This document shows positions 7,395 to 16,426 of a stretch of 64,000 nt of DNA, piece after piece. Position 1 is the stretch's first letter; every line of letters starts with the position of its first letter. Source of the stretch: CAWDZK01 sp963726615. Its GTDB lineage: Bacteria > Actinomycetota > Actinomycetes > JACCUZ01. A program made the position numbers and the translations under genes. The DNA lies in NCBI GenBank assembly GCA_963726615.1, contig CAVSCX010000010.1:248001-312000 (forward strand), given 5' to 3'. The notes under the pieces were generated by a model. It was not told the origin of the DNA and did not search any database. It saw only the letters and a program-made list of their open reading frames with translations.

Positions 7395-10300
7395 ATGACG
7401 ACGCCACCCGCCCCCAGCCCCCCGGCAGGCCGACCCACGGTCGTCGCGGTGGTCGTGGCGCACCACGGCACGAGATGGCTGCCCGGCCTGCAGGCCGCAC
7501 TGGCTGCCCAGACCCGGCCCCCGGACGTCGTCGTGGCGGCCGACACCAGCGCACCCGACGACGGGTCGCGCACCCTGGCCGCGCTCGTCGACTGGCTCGG
7601 CGCCGCGCGCGTCGTGGACCTCCCGGCGCGGTCCGGCTTCGGCGCCGCGGTGTCCGCCGCGCTGGAGCGGGCCGGCGGCGGGAGCACGTTCTGCTGGATC
7701 CTGCACGACGACTGTGCGCCGGCGCCGGACGCTCTCGAGATGTTGGTGGCCGAGACCGTCCGGGACCCACTGGTCGCGATCGCCGGACCGAAGGTCCTCG
7801 GTCTGGGTGACCGGCGGCTGCTGCTGGAGGCAGGAGTCACGATCGGCCGCAGCGGGCGCCGTGAGACCGGTCTCGAGCGCGGGGAGCAGGACCAGGGCCA
7901 GCACGACGGGTCCCGCGCCGTCCTCGCGGTGGGCTCGGCCGGGATGCTGGTCCGCAGCGACGTCTGGAGCGCCCTCGGCGGCTTCGACCCGCGGCTGCCG
8001 CTGCTGCGCGACGACGTGGACCTCGGCTGGCGGGCCAACCTTGCCGGCCACCGGGTCGTCGTCGTCACCGACGCCGTCGTGCACCACGCCGAGGCGGGAA
8101 GCCGGCGGCGTCGACCGCTGCACGCCGCCGGTGGTCGCCAGCACCGGCTCGACAGGCAGCACGCCCTGTACGTCCTGCTGGCCAACCTGCCGCTGCTGCG
8201 CCTGCCTGTCGCCCTCGTGCGGCTCACGGTCAGCACCCTGCTGCGGGCGCTCGGGCTGCTCGCCGGCAAGAGGCCGGCTCATGCCGCCGACGAGCTGTTC
8301 GCCCTCGTGGCGGTCGCCGGCCGGCCGGACCGCCTGCTGCGCTCCCGGTTGGCCCGCCGGCGGACGCGGACCCGGCCGGCGCGCAGCGTCAGCGGGCTGC
8401 TGGCACCACCTGGGGCCGGGCTGCGGCACGGCATGGAGAGCCTCAGCGTCTTCCTCGGCACCCGGGCGGGTGACGCCCTCGGCGGCCGGCACCGGGCCGC
8501 GCCGGCCGCGCTCGGCGAGACCGGGCCCACCGCCGACGAGGCCGACGACCTGCCCTCGAGCGGCGCCGGGCTCCTCCGGCGGATCCTGCTGCAGCCCACG
8601 GTCCTGCTCGGGGCCGGGCTGCTGCTCCTGACGGCGTTCGCGAGCCGCTCCCTCGCGGGCGCCGGCCGCCTCATGGGCGGGGCGCTGCTCCCGGCCCCGC
8701 AGGCGGCAGCGGACCTGTGGCGGTCCTACCTGGCCGGCTGGCACCCGGTCGGGCTCGGCAGTGACACCGGCGCCCCGCCGTACCTCGCCGTGCTGGCCCT
8801 GCTCGCGAACCTCCTGCTCGGCCCGGCGGAGCGGGCCGTCGACCTCCTGCTGCTCGGCGCCGTCCCGCTGGCCGGCCTGTCGGCCTACGCGGCACTGCGC
8901 CGCCTCACGACCTCGGTGCCGCTGCGGGTCTGGGGCGCTGTCACCTATGCCGTGCTGCCACCGCTGCTCGCCGCGGTCGCCACCGGCAGGCTGGGAACCG
9001 TCGTGGTGGCCCTGCTGCTCCCGCTCGTCGTCCTCGTGCTGGTGCGCGGGCTCGCGCCGGCCGGGGGCGCGAAGGCGTGGCGGGCCGCCTGGACCGCCGG
9101 GCTGCTGCTCGCACTGGCGGCGGCGTTCGTGCCGCTGGTGTGGGCGGCCGGAGCGGTCGCGGCCCTGGCGGTCGGCGGCGTACGGCGGGCAGCACTGCCG
9201 CGGGCTGTCGTGGTCGCGCTCGTCCCGCCGGTCCTGCTGGTGCCGTGGCTGCCGGCCCTGGTCGAGCGGCCCGAGCTGCTGCTGATCGAGGCCGGGCTGC
9301 CCGGTCCGGGGCTCTCGGACCGCGGCCTGGGCGGGCTCGACCTGCTGCTGCTGCACGCCGGCGGTCCGGGGCTCCCGCCGTTGCTGCTCGGCGCCGCCCC
9401 GGTGCTCGCCGCTCTGGCCGGCCTGCTGCGCCGGGACCGCCGCGGGGTGGTGCTGATCGGCTGGCTTGCCGCAGTGGCCTGTCTCGGTGGGGCGCTGGGA
9501 CTGGCGCGGACCACCGTCACGTCCCCGACGCTGGAGGCCCCGGTGGCTGCGTGGCCGGGCGTGCTGATGCTGATGGCCGGGGCCGCGCTGCTCGCGGCCG
9601 CTGTCGCGGGCGCCGACGGTGCCCGGGCGCGGGTCGCGGGGTCGAGCTTCGGCTGGCGGCAGCCCGCGGCGCTGACGGTCCTCGTCGTCGCGGTCGTCGC
9701 ACCCGTGCTGACCGCCGGCTGGTGGGCGCTGACCGGCGCCGGCGGGCCGCTCGAGCGCGGCGACCCGGTGCTGCTGCCGGCGTTCGTCGCCGCCGAGGGC
9801 GACCAGCCGGACCGGCCGCGGACACTGGTGCTGCGGGTCCGGGACGACGGCCGGCTGGCGTACGCGGTGCTGCGCTCCGACGGCCCCCGCACCGGCGATG
9901 CCGAGCTCGCCGCGGCGGTGCCGCGCAGCGTGGGCCTGGACGCCGCCGTCGCCGACCTGGTGTCCGGGCGCGGCGGCGACTCGGCCGGCCGGCTGGTGCC
10001 TTACGGCATCGAGTTCGTGCTGCTGTCGACCCCCTCCGACGGGCGGTTGGTGCGGTCCATCGAGTCGGTGCCGGGTGTCCGCCAGGTCAGCGGTCAGGCC
10101 GACGCCCGGCTGTGGCGGATCGACTACCGGGTGGCCCGGCTGCGGGTGCTGCCGCCGGAGGCCCCCGTCGTCGCCGCCGACGGTGCGCCGCCGGCCGCGC
10201 TCGCCGTGCCCGCCGGCCAGGTCACCGCGCGCGCGGACCTCCCGGCCGGCCGGTCCGGCCGGCTGCTCGTGCTCGCCGACGTGGCGGACGGCGGGTGGCG

Positions 10301-10610
10301 GGCCAGCCTTGACGGTGCTGCCCTGGCCCCCCGGCGGTACGACGGCTGGGCCCAGGCCTTCACCCTCCCGGCCGGCGGCGGCCGGCTCCGGCTGGACCAC
10401 GACCCGGGCCTGCGGCCGGTGCTGCTGTGGGCCCAGCTCGCGGCGCTCGTGCTCGTCGTCGTCCTGGCGCTGCCGCAGGCCCGCACGACGCTGGACGACG
10501 AGACCGGGGCGGACACCGACCTGCCGGACGACATCGACGGGGAGCGCCGCGGTCAGCGCCCGGTGGACGTGGGTGCGGGCAGCGACCCGGCGGGCGAGGT
10601 GCCGGGATGA
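7395..10610 (+). CDS. Large membrane GT2-family glycosyltransferase
   Basis: A 1071-residue protein. Residues ~1-250 form a GT2 (GT-A fold) domain, with VVAVVVAHHGTRWLPGLQ at the start, HDDCAPAPDALE as the DxD-like metal site near 110, and DDVDLGWR near 205. From about residue 395 there are many hydrophobic helices, then a non-membrane domain (~800-1000) and a last helix near 1020. The layout fits a membrane enzyme that uses a nucleotide or lipid-linked sugar to decorate an exported polymer; the substrate is unknown. It is followed with an ATGA overlap by a DUF5719 protein, implying a joint function. A similar GT2/DUF5719 pair near whiB2 is widespread in actinobacteria (from memory). Confidence 0.85.
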   Translation: MTTPPAPSPPAGRPTVVAVVVAHHGTRWLPGLQAALAAQTRPPDVVVAADTSAPDDGSRTLAALVDWLGAARVVDLPARSGFGAAVSAALERAGGGSTFCWILHDDCAPAPDALEMLVAETVRDPLVAIAGPKVLGLGDRRLLLEAGVTIGRSGRRETGLERGEQDQGQHDGSRAVLAVGSAGMLVRSDVWSALGGFDPRLPLLRDDVDLGWRANLAGHRVVVVTDAVVHHAEAGSRRRRPLHAAGGRQHRLDRQHALYVLLANLPLLRLPVALVRLTVSTLLRALGLLAGKRPAHAADELFALVAVAGRPDRLLRSRLARRRTRTRPARSVSGLLAPPGAGLRHGMESLSVFLGTRAGDALGGRHRAAPAALGETGPTADEADDLPSSGAGLLRRILLQPTVLLGAGLLLLTAFASRSLAGAGRLMGGALLPAPQAAADLWRSYLAGWHPVGLGSDTGAPPYLAVLALLANLLLGPAERAVDLLLLGAVPLAGLSAYAALRRLTTSVPLRVWGAVTYAVLPPLLAAVATGRLGTVVVALLLPLVVLVLVRGLAPAGGAKAWRAAWTAGLLLALAAAFVPLVWAAGAVAALAVGGVRRAALPRAVVVALVPPVLLVPWLPALVERPELLLIEAGLPGPGLSDRGLGGLDLLLLHAGGPGLPPLLLGAAPVLAALAGLLRRDRRGVVLIGWLAAVACLGGALGLARTTVTSPTLEAPVAAWPGVLMLMAGAALLAAAVAGADGARARVAGSSFGWRQPAALTVLVVAVVAPVLTAGWWALTGAGGPLERGDPVLLPAFVAAEGDQPDRPRTLVLRVRDDGRLAYAVLRSDGPRTGDAELAAAVPRSVGLDAAVADLVSGRGGDSAGRLVPYGIEFVLLSTPSDGRLVRSIESVPGVRQVSGQADARLWRIDYRVARLRVLPPEAPVVAADGAPPAALAVPAGQVTARADLPAGRSGRLLVLADVADGGWRASLDGAALAPRRYDGWAQAFTLPAGGGRLRLDHDPGLRPVLLWAQLAALVLVVVLALPQARTTLDDETGADTDLPDDIDGERRGQRPVDVGAGSDPAGEVPG

Positions 10611-12130
10611 GGCCGGGAGTGCCGCGCCGGCCGGGTGCGATCCTGCTGGTCGCGGTTGCGGCGTTGGCCGCCCTCGGCGTCACGGCCGACCTCACGGCGC
10701 CGACCGCGGCCCGGACGTCGGCCCAGGCACCGGACCGGCCGGTGACCACCGGGCCGGCGGTGCCCGTCGCGCAGGCCGACGGCGTGTGTCCTGACCCGGC
10801 CGCCGATGCCGCGACCGAGACCAGGGTCTCGGTCGCGGCGCCGGGCCTCGGCGAGGCCCGCGACGGCGTGGCCACGGACCCTCCGGCCGGCGGTGCCGCC
10901 CGGCTGTTCCGGCTGGGCGCCGGCCCGCTGCCGCTGACAGTCGGCGTCGCGTCGTCCGGCTCGGTGCCGGCCACCGCGGGCGCGGGCCCGCTCGTCGCCC
11001 GGGCCGAGCGCGCGGCCGCCCCCGGGCTGGCCGTCGGGATGCTCACCCGCAGCACCGCCGACGCGGCTCGCGGTCTGCTGGGCACCGCGTGCGTCACGGC
11101 GGGCAGCGACTTCTGGTTCGTGGGCAGCGGGTCGGTGGTGGGACAGCGCGGGCGGGTCTACCTGAGCAACCCGGAGGCCGCGCCAGCCGTCGTCGACGTC
11201 ACGCTGTACGGCCCGGACGGCCCGATCGACGCCCCGGCAGGACGGGGGGTGGCGGTGGCGGCCGGCGCCCAGGAGGTCACGCTGCTCGACGCGCTCGCGC
11301 CCGGCAGTGCGGTCCTCGCGGTGCACGTGCACACGCGCACCGGCCGGATCGCCGCCGCCGTCCGCGACCAGCAGATCGACGGCCTCACCCCCCGTGGTGC
11401 CGACTGGCTGCCCGCCGCCGCGGCGCCGGCCCGGCGCCAGCTTGTTGCCGGCGTCGTCGGTGGCGACGGTGAACGCGTGCTCCAGGTGGTGGCGCCGGGG
11501 GAGTCCGACGCCATCGTCAAGCTCGAGCTCCTCACCGACAGCGGGGCCTTCGCCCCGGCCGGGCTCGACGTGCTCGAGGTCGATGCCGGCTCGGTCGCGA
11601 CAGTCGACCTCGCGCCGTATGCCGGCACCGACGCCGTCGCCGTCGCGCTGGACGCCGACGTGCCCGTCACCGCCGGGCTGATGGCCCGCTCGGCGGGAAC
11701 GGCCCAGGGTGCACTCTCCGACGTCGGGTACACCGCCGCCGGCCGGCCGTTGACCCCGGGCGCCCCCGGCGCCGTCCCGGAGGCCCGCACCGGCACCGGG
11801 ATCTCCAGCTCGTTGCTGCTGACCGCCTCCGGCGGGGCCGCGACGGTGCGGGTCGCCCCGCTCCCGCCCGCCACCGGCACGCCGCAGGAGGTGCGGGTGC
11901 CGGAGCGCAGCCAGGTGGAGATCGACCTGGCCACGGTGAGCTCGGCCCCGAGCTTCTCGGTGTCGGTGGTACCGCTCCCGGGCTCCGGGCCGGTCTACGC
12001 CGTGCGGTCGCTGACCGAGGCCGAGGCCAAGGGACCGCTGCTCACGATCGAGCCGGTGGTGCCCGGTCGATTCACCGTGGAGGTCCCGCGGGTCCTCGCC
12101 GACCTCTCGACCGGCCTGCGCACCAGCTGA
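10607..12130 (+). CDS. DUF5719 secreted or membrane-anchored protein
   Basis: A 507-residue protein starting with ATG in the ATGA overlap with the GT2 gene. A hydrophobic segment at ~11-27 (AILLVAVAALAALGVTA) is a signal peptide or anchor, followed by a long Ala/Gly/Val-rich beta-type region. Segments such as SDFWFVGSGSVVGQRGRVYLSN and VTLYGPDG resemble the DUF5719 family, which has no known enzymatic role. Translational coupling to the membrane glycosyltransferase suggests it works outside the membrane with that enzyme. Family assignment is by recollection of sequence character. Confidence 0.7.
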   Translation: MRPGVPRRPGAILLVAVAALAALGVTADLTAPTAARTSAQAPDRPVTTGPAVPVAQADGVCPDPAADAATETRVSVAAPGLGEARDGVATDPPAGGAARLFRLGAGPLPLTVGVASSGSVPATAGAGPLVARAERAAAPGLAVGMLTRSTADAARGLLGTACVTAGSDFWFVGSGSVVGQRGRVYLSNPEAAPAVVDVTLYGPDGPIDAPAGRGVAVAAGAQEVTLLDALAPGSAVLAVHVHTRTGRIAAAVRDQQIDGLTPRGADWLPAAAAPARRQLVAGVVGGDGERVLQVVAPGESDAIVKLELLTDSGAFAPAGLDVLEVDAGSVATVDLAPYAGTDAVAVALDADVPVTAGLMARSAGTAQGALSDVGYTAAGRPLTPGAPGAVPEARTGTGISSSLLLTASGGAATVRVAPLPPATGTPQEVRVPERSQVEIDLATVSSAPSFSVSVVPLPGSGPVYAVRSLTEAEAKGPLLTIEPVVPGRFTVEVPRVLADLSTGLRTS

Positions 12131-12159
12131 GCGAGCCCCGAGCGCGCACCGCGGACGCG

Positions 12160-12582
12160 TTACGGCAGGTCGCCGTCGTGGTCCGGGTCGACGTCCTCAG
12201 GGGCCAGGCCGAGCAGGTCGGCCACCGCCTCGACCACCACGGCGTGCACCAGGTCCTCGCGGGCCCGGTGCCCCCGCGCCCGCGACTCGACCGGGCGCCG
12301 GTGCACCACCAGCCTGGCGGGCCGGCCGCCGGTCGCCGGACTGGTCCGGTAGAGGCGCACCTCACCGGCGTCCTCCGGCGGCACCTCCTCGACCAGGACG
12401 TCGACCTCGGCGAGCTCGGTGCCGAACCGCTGCGCCAGCCGGATCAGCTCCGCGGCCACCAGCTCGTCGAACTCCTCGGCCCGGCTGCGGGCCGCGGGCA
12501 GGCCGGCAGGTAGCAGCGGCCCACGGGGTCCCCGTCCGCGGCGGTCGCGGCGCGGTCGGGAGGCTGTCGGAGGATCGGGCAC
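12160..12582 (-). CDS. Metallopeptidase-family (Zincin_1-like) protein lacking HExxH
   Basis: A 140-residue protein of the small metallopeptidase family found next to DUF3499 genes in actinobacteria. It has a basic N-terminus and a core FDELVAAELIRLAQRFGTELAEVDVLVEEVP. Where family members with a zinc site have HExxHxxGxxD, this protein reads VVVEAVADLLGLAPEDVDP: the Glu and the following helix are kept but both histidines are missing. Peptidase activity is therefore unlikely. The stop is TAA. It is divergent from the DUF3499 gene, with 80 bases between them. Confidence 0.7.
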   Translation of the reverse strand: MPDPPTASRPRRDRRGRGPRGPLLPAGLPAARSRAEEFDELVAAELIRLAQRFGTELAEVDVLVEEVPPEDAGEVRLYRTSPATGGRPARLVVHRRPVESRARGHRAREDLVHAVVVEAVADLLGLAPEDVDPDHDGDLP

Positions 12583-12662
12583 GTCGCCAGGGTAGGGAGC
12601 CCGCGGGCCGGTGGGGCGCGTCGCTCCCGCCCGCGGTCGGTCGAGGTCGCTACCGTTCGCGC

Positions 12663-13019
12663 GTGAGCCCTGTCCGTCGCTGCTCCCGCACGGCCTGCGG
12701 TAAGCCCGCAGTGGCCACGCTCACGTACGTCTACGCCGACTCGACCGCCGTCCTCGGCCCGCTGGCCACCTACGCCGAGCCGCACTGCTACGACCTCTGC
12801 GTGGCCCACAGCGAGCGCCTCACGGCGCCGCGTGGCTGGGAGGTGCTCCGGCTCGCCCCGGACCCCGCCGATCTCGGCCCGACCAGCGACGACCTCGAGG
12901 CGCTCGCCGACGCCGTCCGTGAGGCGGCCCGCCCGGCGCCGGACCCCGCCCGGGACCTTGCCGGGCCGGTCGAGGTCGGCCGCCGCGGCCACCTGCGGAT
13001 GCTGCGCAGCCCCGACTAG
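12663..13019 (+). CDS. DUF3499 protein
   Basis: A 118-residue protein of the actinobacterial DUF3499 family, function unknown. The N-terminal RRCSRTACGKPAVATLTYVYADSTAVLGPLATYAEPHCYDLC segment (residues ~5-46) carries four cysteines and a histidine that could bind zinc, and WEVLRL follows near 60. The start is GTG 12663; TACCGT six bases upstream could be the -10 of a leaderless transcript, since no Shine-Dalgarno is visible. The same neighbours (metallopeptidase-like protein, phosphomannomutase) occur in mycobacteria around Rv3259. Confidence 0.88.
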   Translation: MSPVRRCSRTACGKPAVATLTYVYADSTAVLGPLATYAEPHCYDLCVAHSERLTAPRGWEVLRLAPDPADLGPTSDDLEALADAVREAARPAPDPARDLAGPVEVGRRGHLRMLRSPD

Positions 13020-13068
13020 CCCCGAGCACCCCCGAGCACCCCGACCAGCCCCGACCAGCCCCGACCAG
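13010..13068 (+). repeat. Short tandem repeat, period 10, spanning the DUF3499 stop codon
   Basis: Six units of the type CCCCGAcCAG: CCCCGACTAG (containing the TAG stop), CCCCGAGCAC twice, a 9-base CCCGACCAG, then CCCCGACCAG twice. The period equals about one DNA turn. It opens the 260-base gap before the zinc-ribbon gene; the rest of that gap shows only a small dyad, ATCGGG-TATG-CCCGAT at 13123-13138. Confidence 0.6.
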
Positions 13069-13279
13069 CTGGCCCGAGCGGCCGCCGGCAGTGGCGGTGC
13101 GCAGGCCCGGACCCGAGCTCGGATCGGGTATGCCCGATATGCCCCGGACACGCCGGATAGTCAAGGATTTCCGGCCATCGGTCGATGCATCGGGGGTCAT
13201 CGGGAGTCGGCCCCATCCTTCTCGTCCGGCCGGCCCCCACGCAGCACCCCTCATCGGACTCGTCGAAAGCAGCTTCCCC

Positions 13280-13537
13280 ATGGCACGCACACGCACGGCT
13301 GCCCGCACCCCGCAGCACGTCCCCCTCGGCTCCCTGACCCAGCCCGGCGCCCGCGCCGGGGCCTCCTGCCGGGCCTGCGGCAGCGAGCGGGTCACCCGCA
13401 TCGCGATGAGCCTCACCGACGGCTCACCGGTGGAGTTCACCTCCTGCCACCGGTGCGAGCACCGCACCTGGGCCGAGCAGGGCTCCGCCCGCGCGCTGCC
13501 CGTGGGGCGCGTCCTCGACAAGGCCCGCAAGGTCTGA
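13280..13537 (+). CDS. Small zinc-ribbon protein
   Basis: An 85-residue protein. Two Cys-x2-Cys pairs (CRACGSERVTRIAMSLTDGS and later CHRCEHRTW) form a zinc-ribbon of the type used for nucleic-acid or protein contacts. It starts at ATG 13280; the open frame runs upstream to 13091, but those residues have no ordered character, and no Shine-Dalgarno is obvious. It lies between DUF3499 and phosphomannomutase, and its role is unknown. Confidence 0.65.
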   Translation: MARTRTAARTPQHVPLGSLTQPGARAGASCRACGSERVTRIAMSLTDGSPVEFTSCHRCEHRTWAEQGSARALPVGRVLDKARKV

Positions 13538-13655
13538 CCGGCGGCACGCAGGCACGGCACTGACGGCAGCCCAGCCGCCAGCCGCACAGCTCACAGCCGC
13601 CCGGGCGGCCCGCCCCCTCCACGGACTGGCCGCCGGGCGGCCGCTCCGCGGCCGC

Positions 13656-13661
13656 TAGGCT
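13656..13661 (+). promoter_or_regulatory. -10-like box of the phosphomannomutase operon
   Basis: TAGGCT matches the actinobacterial TAnnnT -10. Initiation would fall at 13668-13670, on the GTG start itself, giving a leaderless message. No convincing -35 is seen; the upstream DNA is a GCCGCC/GGCGGC-rich palindromic stretch. Confidence 0.35.
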
Positions 13662-13669
13662 CTGCGCCC

Positions 13670-15061
13670 GTGCCTGCCGCCGTCTCCGAGGTCCTCGCCG
13701 GGCTGGTCAAGGCCTACGACGTGCGCGGCCTTGTGCCCGACCAGCTCGACGCCGGGGTGGCCCGTCGCCTGGGAGCGGCTTTCGTGCGGGTTGTCGAACC
13801 GGCCGGCGGCATCGTCGTGGGCCGGGACATGCGGCCGTCCTCGCCGGAGCTTGTCGCCGCCTTCGCCGCCGGGGCCAACGAGCAGGGCGTCGACGTCCTG
13901 GACATCGGGCTGGCCTCCACCGACGAGCTGTACTACGCGAGCGGGAGCCTCGACCGCCCCGGTGCGATGTTCACGGCCAGCCACAACCCGGCCCGCTACA
14001 ACGGCATCAAGCTCTGCCGCTCCGGCGCCCGGCCCGTCGGCCTGGACACCGGGCTGGCCGAGGTGCGTGACCTCGCCGCCGCCGGGGTCCCCCCCTACGA
14101 CGGCGATCCGGGGACGACGACGACGACCGACGTCCTGCCCGGGTACGCCGCGCACCTGCGGGGACTCGTCGACCTGACCGGCATCCGGGCGCTGAAGGTC
14201 GTCGTGGACGCCGCCAACGGGATGGCCGGGCACACCGTCCCCACGGTGCTCGGTGGTCTGCCCCTCGAGGTCGTGCCGATGTACTTCGAGCTCGACGGCA
14301 CCTTCCCGAACCACGAGGCCAACCCGCTCGACCCGCGAAACCTCGTCGACCTGCAGGAGCGGGTGCGCGCCGAGGGCGCCGACCTCGGGTTCGCGTTCGA
14401 CGGCGACGCCGACCGCTGCTTCGTCGTGGACGAGCGCGGCGAGCCGGTGTCGCCCTCCGCGGTGACTGGTCTGGTTGCGGTACGCGAGCTCGCCCGGGTG
14501 CCCGGATCCACCGTGATCCACAACCTCATCACCTCGCGCGCAGTGCCCGAGATCGTGGCCGAGCACGGCGGCACACCCGTCCGGACCCGGGTGGGCCACT
14601 CGTACATCAAGGCGGAGATGGCGCGGACCGATGCGGTGTTCGGTGGCGAGCACTCGGCCCACTACTACTTCCGCGACTTCTGGCGCGCCGACACCGGCAT
14701 GCTGGCGGCCCTGCACGTGCTGGCCGCGCTGGGCGGGCAGGACGGACCGCTGAGCCGGCTCGCAGCGGCGTACGAGCGTTACGTCGCCTCCGGGGAGGTC
14801 AACAGCGCGGTCGACGACCATGCCGCGGCGACCGCCCTCGTCCGCCAGCGGTATGCCGGGCGCGAGGGCGTGACCCTCGACGACCTCGACGGCATGACCG
14901 TGGCCTCGCCGGACTGGTGGTTCAACCTGCGAGCCTCGAACACCGAGCCCCTGCTCCGACTCAACGTCGAGGCCGCCGACCGGGCGACCATGGAGCTTGT
15001 GCGCGACGACGTGCTCGCCACGGTGCGCGGAGCCGCCACCGTCGACTCGAAGGGAACCTGA
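13670..15061 (+). CDS. manB: Phosphomannomutase / phosphoglucomutase
   Basis: Interconverts mannose-6-phosphate and mannose-1-phosphate, feeding GDP-mannose synthesis. The 463-residue protein has all alpha-D-phosphohexomutase motifs: catalytic serine loop TASHNP near residue 101, metal loop DGDADR near 243, sugar-binding GEHS near 324 and phosphate-binding RASNTEP near 420. The GTG start gives the expected N-terminus (LVKAYDVRGLVPDQL). It is the first gene of a tightly packed run with the Trm112-like, SIS and CDF genes, matching the mycobacterial order Rv3257c-Rv3256c. Confidence 0.93.
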   Translation: MPAAVSEVLAGLVKAYDVRGLVPDQLDAGVARRLGAAFVRVVEPAGGIVVGRDMRPSSPELVAAFAAGANEQGVDVLDIGLASTDELYYASGSLDRPGAMFTASHNPARYNGIKLCRSGARPVGLDTGLAEVRDLAAAGVPPYDGDPGTTTTTDVLPGYAAHLRGLVDLTGIRALKVVVDAANGMAGHTVPTVLGGLPLEVVPMYFELDGTFPNHEANPLDPRNLVDLQERVRAEGADLGFAFDGDADRCFVVDERGEPVSPSAVTGLVAVRELARVPGSTVIHNLITSRAVPEIVAEHGGTPVRTRVGHSYIKAEMARTDAVFGGEHSAHYYFRDFWRADTGMLAALHVLAALGGQDGPLSRLAAAYERYVASGEVNSAVDDHAAATALVRQRYAGREGVTLDDLDGMTVASPDWWFNLRASNTEPLLRLNVEAADRATMELVRDDVLATVRGAATVDSKGT

Positions 15062-15065
15062 GGCC

Positions 15066-15239
15066 GTGCAGCTCGACCCCCGCCTGTTGGAGATCCTCGC
15101 CTGCCCGCAGTGCCACTCGCCGCTTCGGGCCGACGACGAGGCCTCCGAGCTCGTCTGCACGTCGGCGACCTGCGGGCTGGCGTATCCGGTGCGTGACGAC
15201 ATCCCCGTCCTGCTCGTCGACGAGGCCCGCCGGCCGTGA
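15066..15239 (+). CDS. Trm112-family zinc protein
   Basis: A 57-residue protein of the Trm112/UPF0434 type. It has CPQCHSPL at residues 13-20, a later LVCTSATCGLAYPVRDDIPVLL and a C-terminal acidic helix, giving a small zinc-binding fold. Eukaryotic and archaeal Trm112 activate methyltransferases; bacterial members are poorly characterised. GTG 15066 lies four bases after the manB stop, and the gene overlaps the next one by GTGA. Confidence 0.85.
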   Translation: MQLDPRLLEILACPQCHSPLRADDEASELVCTSATCGLAYPVRDDIPVLLVDEARRP

Positions 15240-16426
15240 CGGCGTCGGGGGGCTACGGATCGCCCGACGACGCCGTCCTGGACGACCCGGCCGCGCTCGC
15301 CGAGCTGGACAAGGGCGAGATGCTGCGCGCCGTGGCCACCGGCGGTGCCCAGGTGCGCGAGGCCACGCTGCTCGTCGAGCCGGAGCTGCTCGCCCCGCTG
15401 GTCGAGGACGACAGGCCGCGGGCCGTCGTCGTCACCGGGATGGGGGGCTCCGGGATCGCCGCCGACGTCGCCGCCGCCGTGGCCGGGCGCACCTGCCCGG
15501 TGCCGGTGGTGGCGCACCGGGGGCACCGGCTGCCCGGCTGGGTGGGTCCGATGGACCTGGTGGTGGCGGTGTCCTGCTCCGGCTCGACCGAGGAGACGCT
15601 GTCGGCCACCGACGAGGCCCTGCGGCGGGGTGCGCGGGTGGTGACAGTCGGCGCCGACGGGTCGCCACTGGCCGCCCGGGCCGACAGCGGACGGGCGCTG
15701 CACCTGCGGGTCGACGCGCACGGCCGGATGCCGCGGGCCAACCTGTGGGGCCTGGCCGTCCCGGTCCTGCTTGTCCTCGACGCGGTCGGGCTGGCCGACG
15801 TGCCCCGGGACCTGCTGGCGCGCACAGCCGACGAGCTGGACCGGACTGCCGAGCGCTGCGCGCCGGGCGTCGACACCCTGGACAACCCGGCCAAGAGCCT
15901 CGCCCTCGCCCTGGTGGGCTCGCTGCCCTACGTCTGGGGCGCCAGCGACGTCGCCAGCGTCGCGGCCGCCCGCACCGTGGCCCAGCTTGCCGAGAACGCG
16001 AAGTACCCCGGCGTGCACGGGCCGCTCACGGAGGTGCACCACAACCAGGTCGTCGTGATGGCCGGCGTCTTCGGCTCCCTCGGTGGCGAGGCCAGTGAGG
16101 ACGACATCTTCCGCGACCGGGTCGACGAGGGGCCGGGCTGGCCCCGGATGCGGCTGCTCGTCCTGCGGGACACCGACGAGCTCCCCGAGGTGTCCCGCCG
16201 AGCGATGGCCTCCCACGCTGTCGCCGAGGAGTACGCGGTGCCCAGCAGCGAGCTCACCGCCGAGGGTGAGCATCCGGTGACCCGGCTGGCCAGCCTGGTG
16301 GCCCCGCTGGACTTCGCCACCGTCTACCTCGCCCTTCTCCAGGGCATCGACCCGTCCCCGATCGCGCCCATCACCCTGCTCAAAGGCTCCTCAGGCGGCC
16401 CGCCGGGCGGACGGGGCGGCCGGTGA
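15236..16426 (+). CDS. SIS-domain protein, bifunctional phosphoglucose/phosphomannose isomerase type
   Basis: Probably isomerises fructose-6-phosphate to mannose-6- or glucose-6-phosphate. Of its 396 residues, the N-terminal SIS half carries VTGMGGSGIAADV near 67 and the phosphate-binding SCSGSTEETL near 116. The C-terminal half has the ENAKYPGVHGPLTEVHHNQ segment with the catalytic Glu and His typical of bifunctional PGI/PMI enzymes. The start GTG overlaps the Trm112-like stop. With manB next door the pathway from fructose-6-phosphate to mannose-1-phosphate is covered here. Rv3256c occupies the same place in M. tuberculosis. Confidence 0.88.
   Translation: MTASGGYGSPDDAVLDDPAALAELDKGEMLRAVATGGAQVREATLLVEPELLAPLVEDDRPRAVVVTGMGGSGIAADVAAAVAGRTCPVPVVAHRGHRLPGWVGPMDLVVAVSCSGSTEETLSATDEALRRGARVVTVGADGSPLAARADSGRALHLRVDAHGRMPRANLWGLAVPVLLVLDAVGLADVPRDLLARTADELDRTAERCAPGVDTLDNPAKSLALALVGSLPYVWGASDVASVAAARTVAQLAENAKYPGVHGPLTEVHHNQVVVMAGVFGSLGGEASEDDIFRDRVDEGPGWPRMRLLVLRDTDELPEVSRRAMASHAVAEEYAVPSSELTAEGEHPVTRLASLVAPLDFATVYLALLQGIDPSPIAPITLLKGSSGGPPGGRGGR

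Noticed and set aside
13010..13068. CRISPR-like array
   Set aside because: Units are only 10 bases and contiguous with no spacers; a simple tandem repeat.
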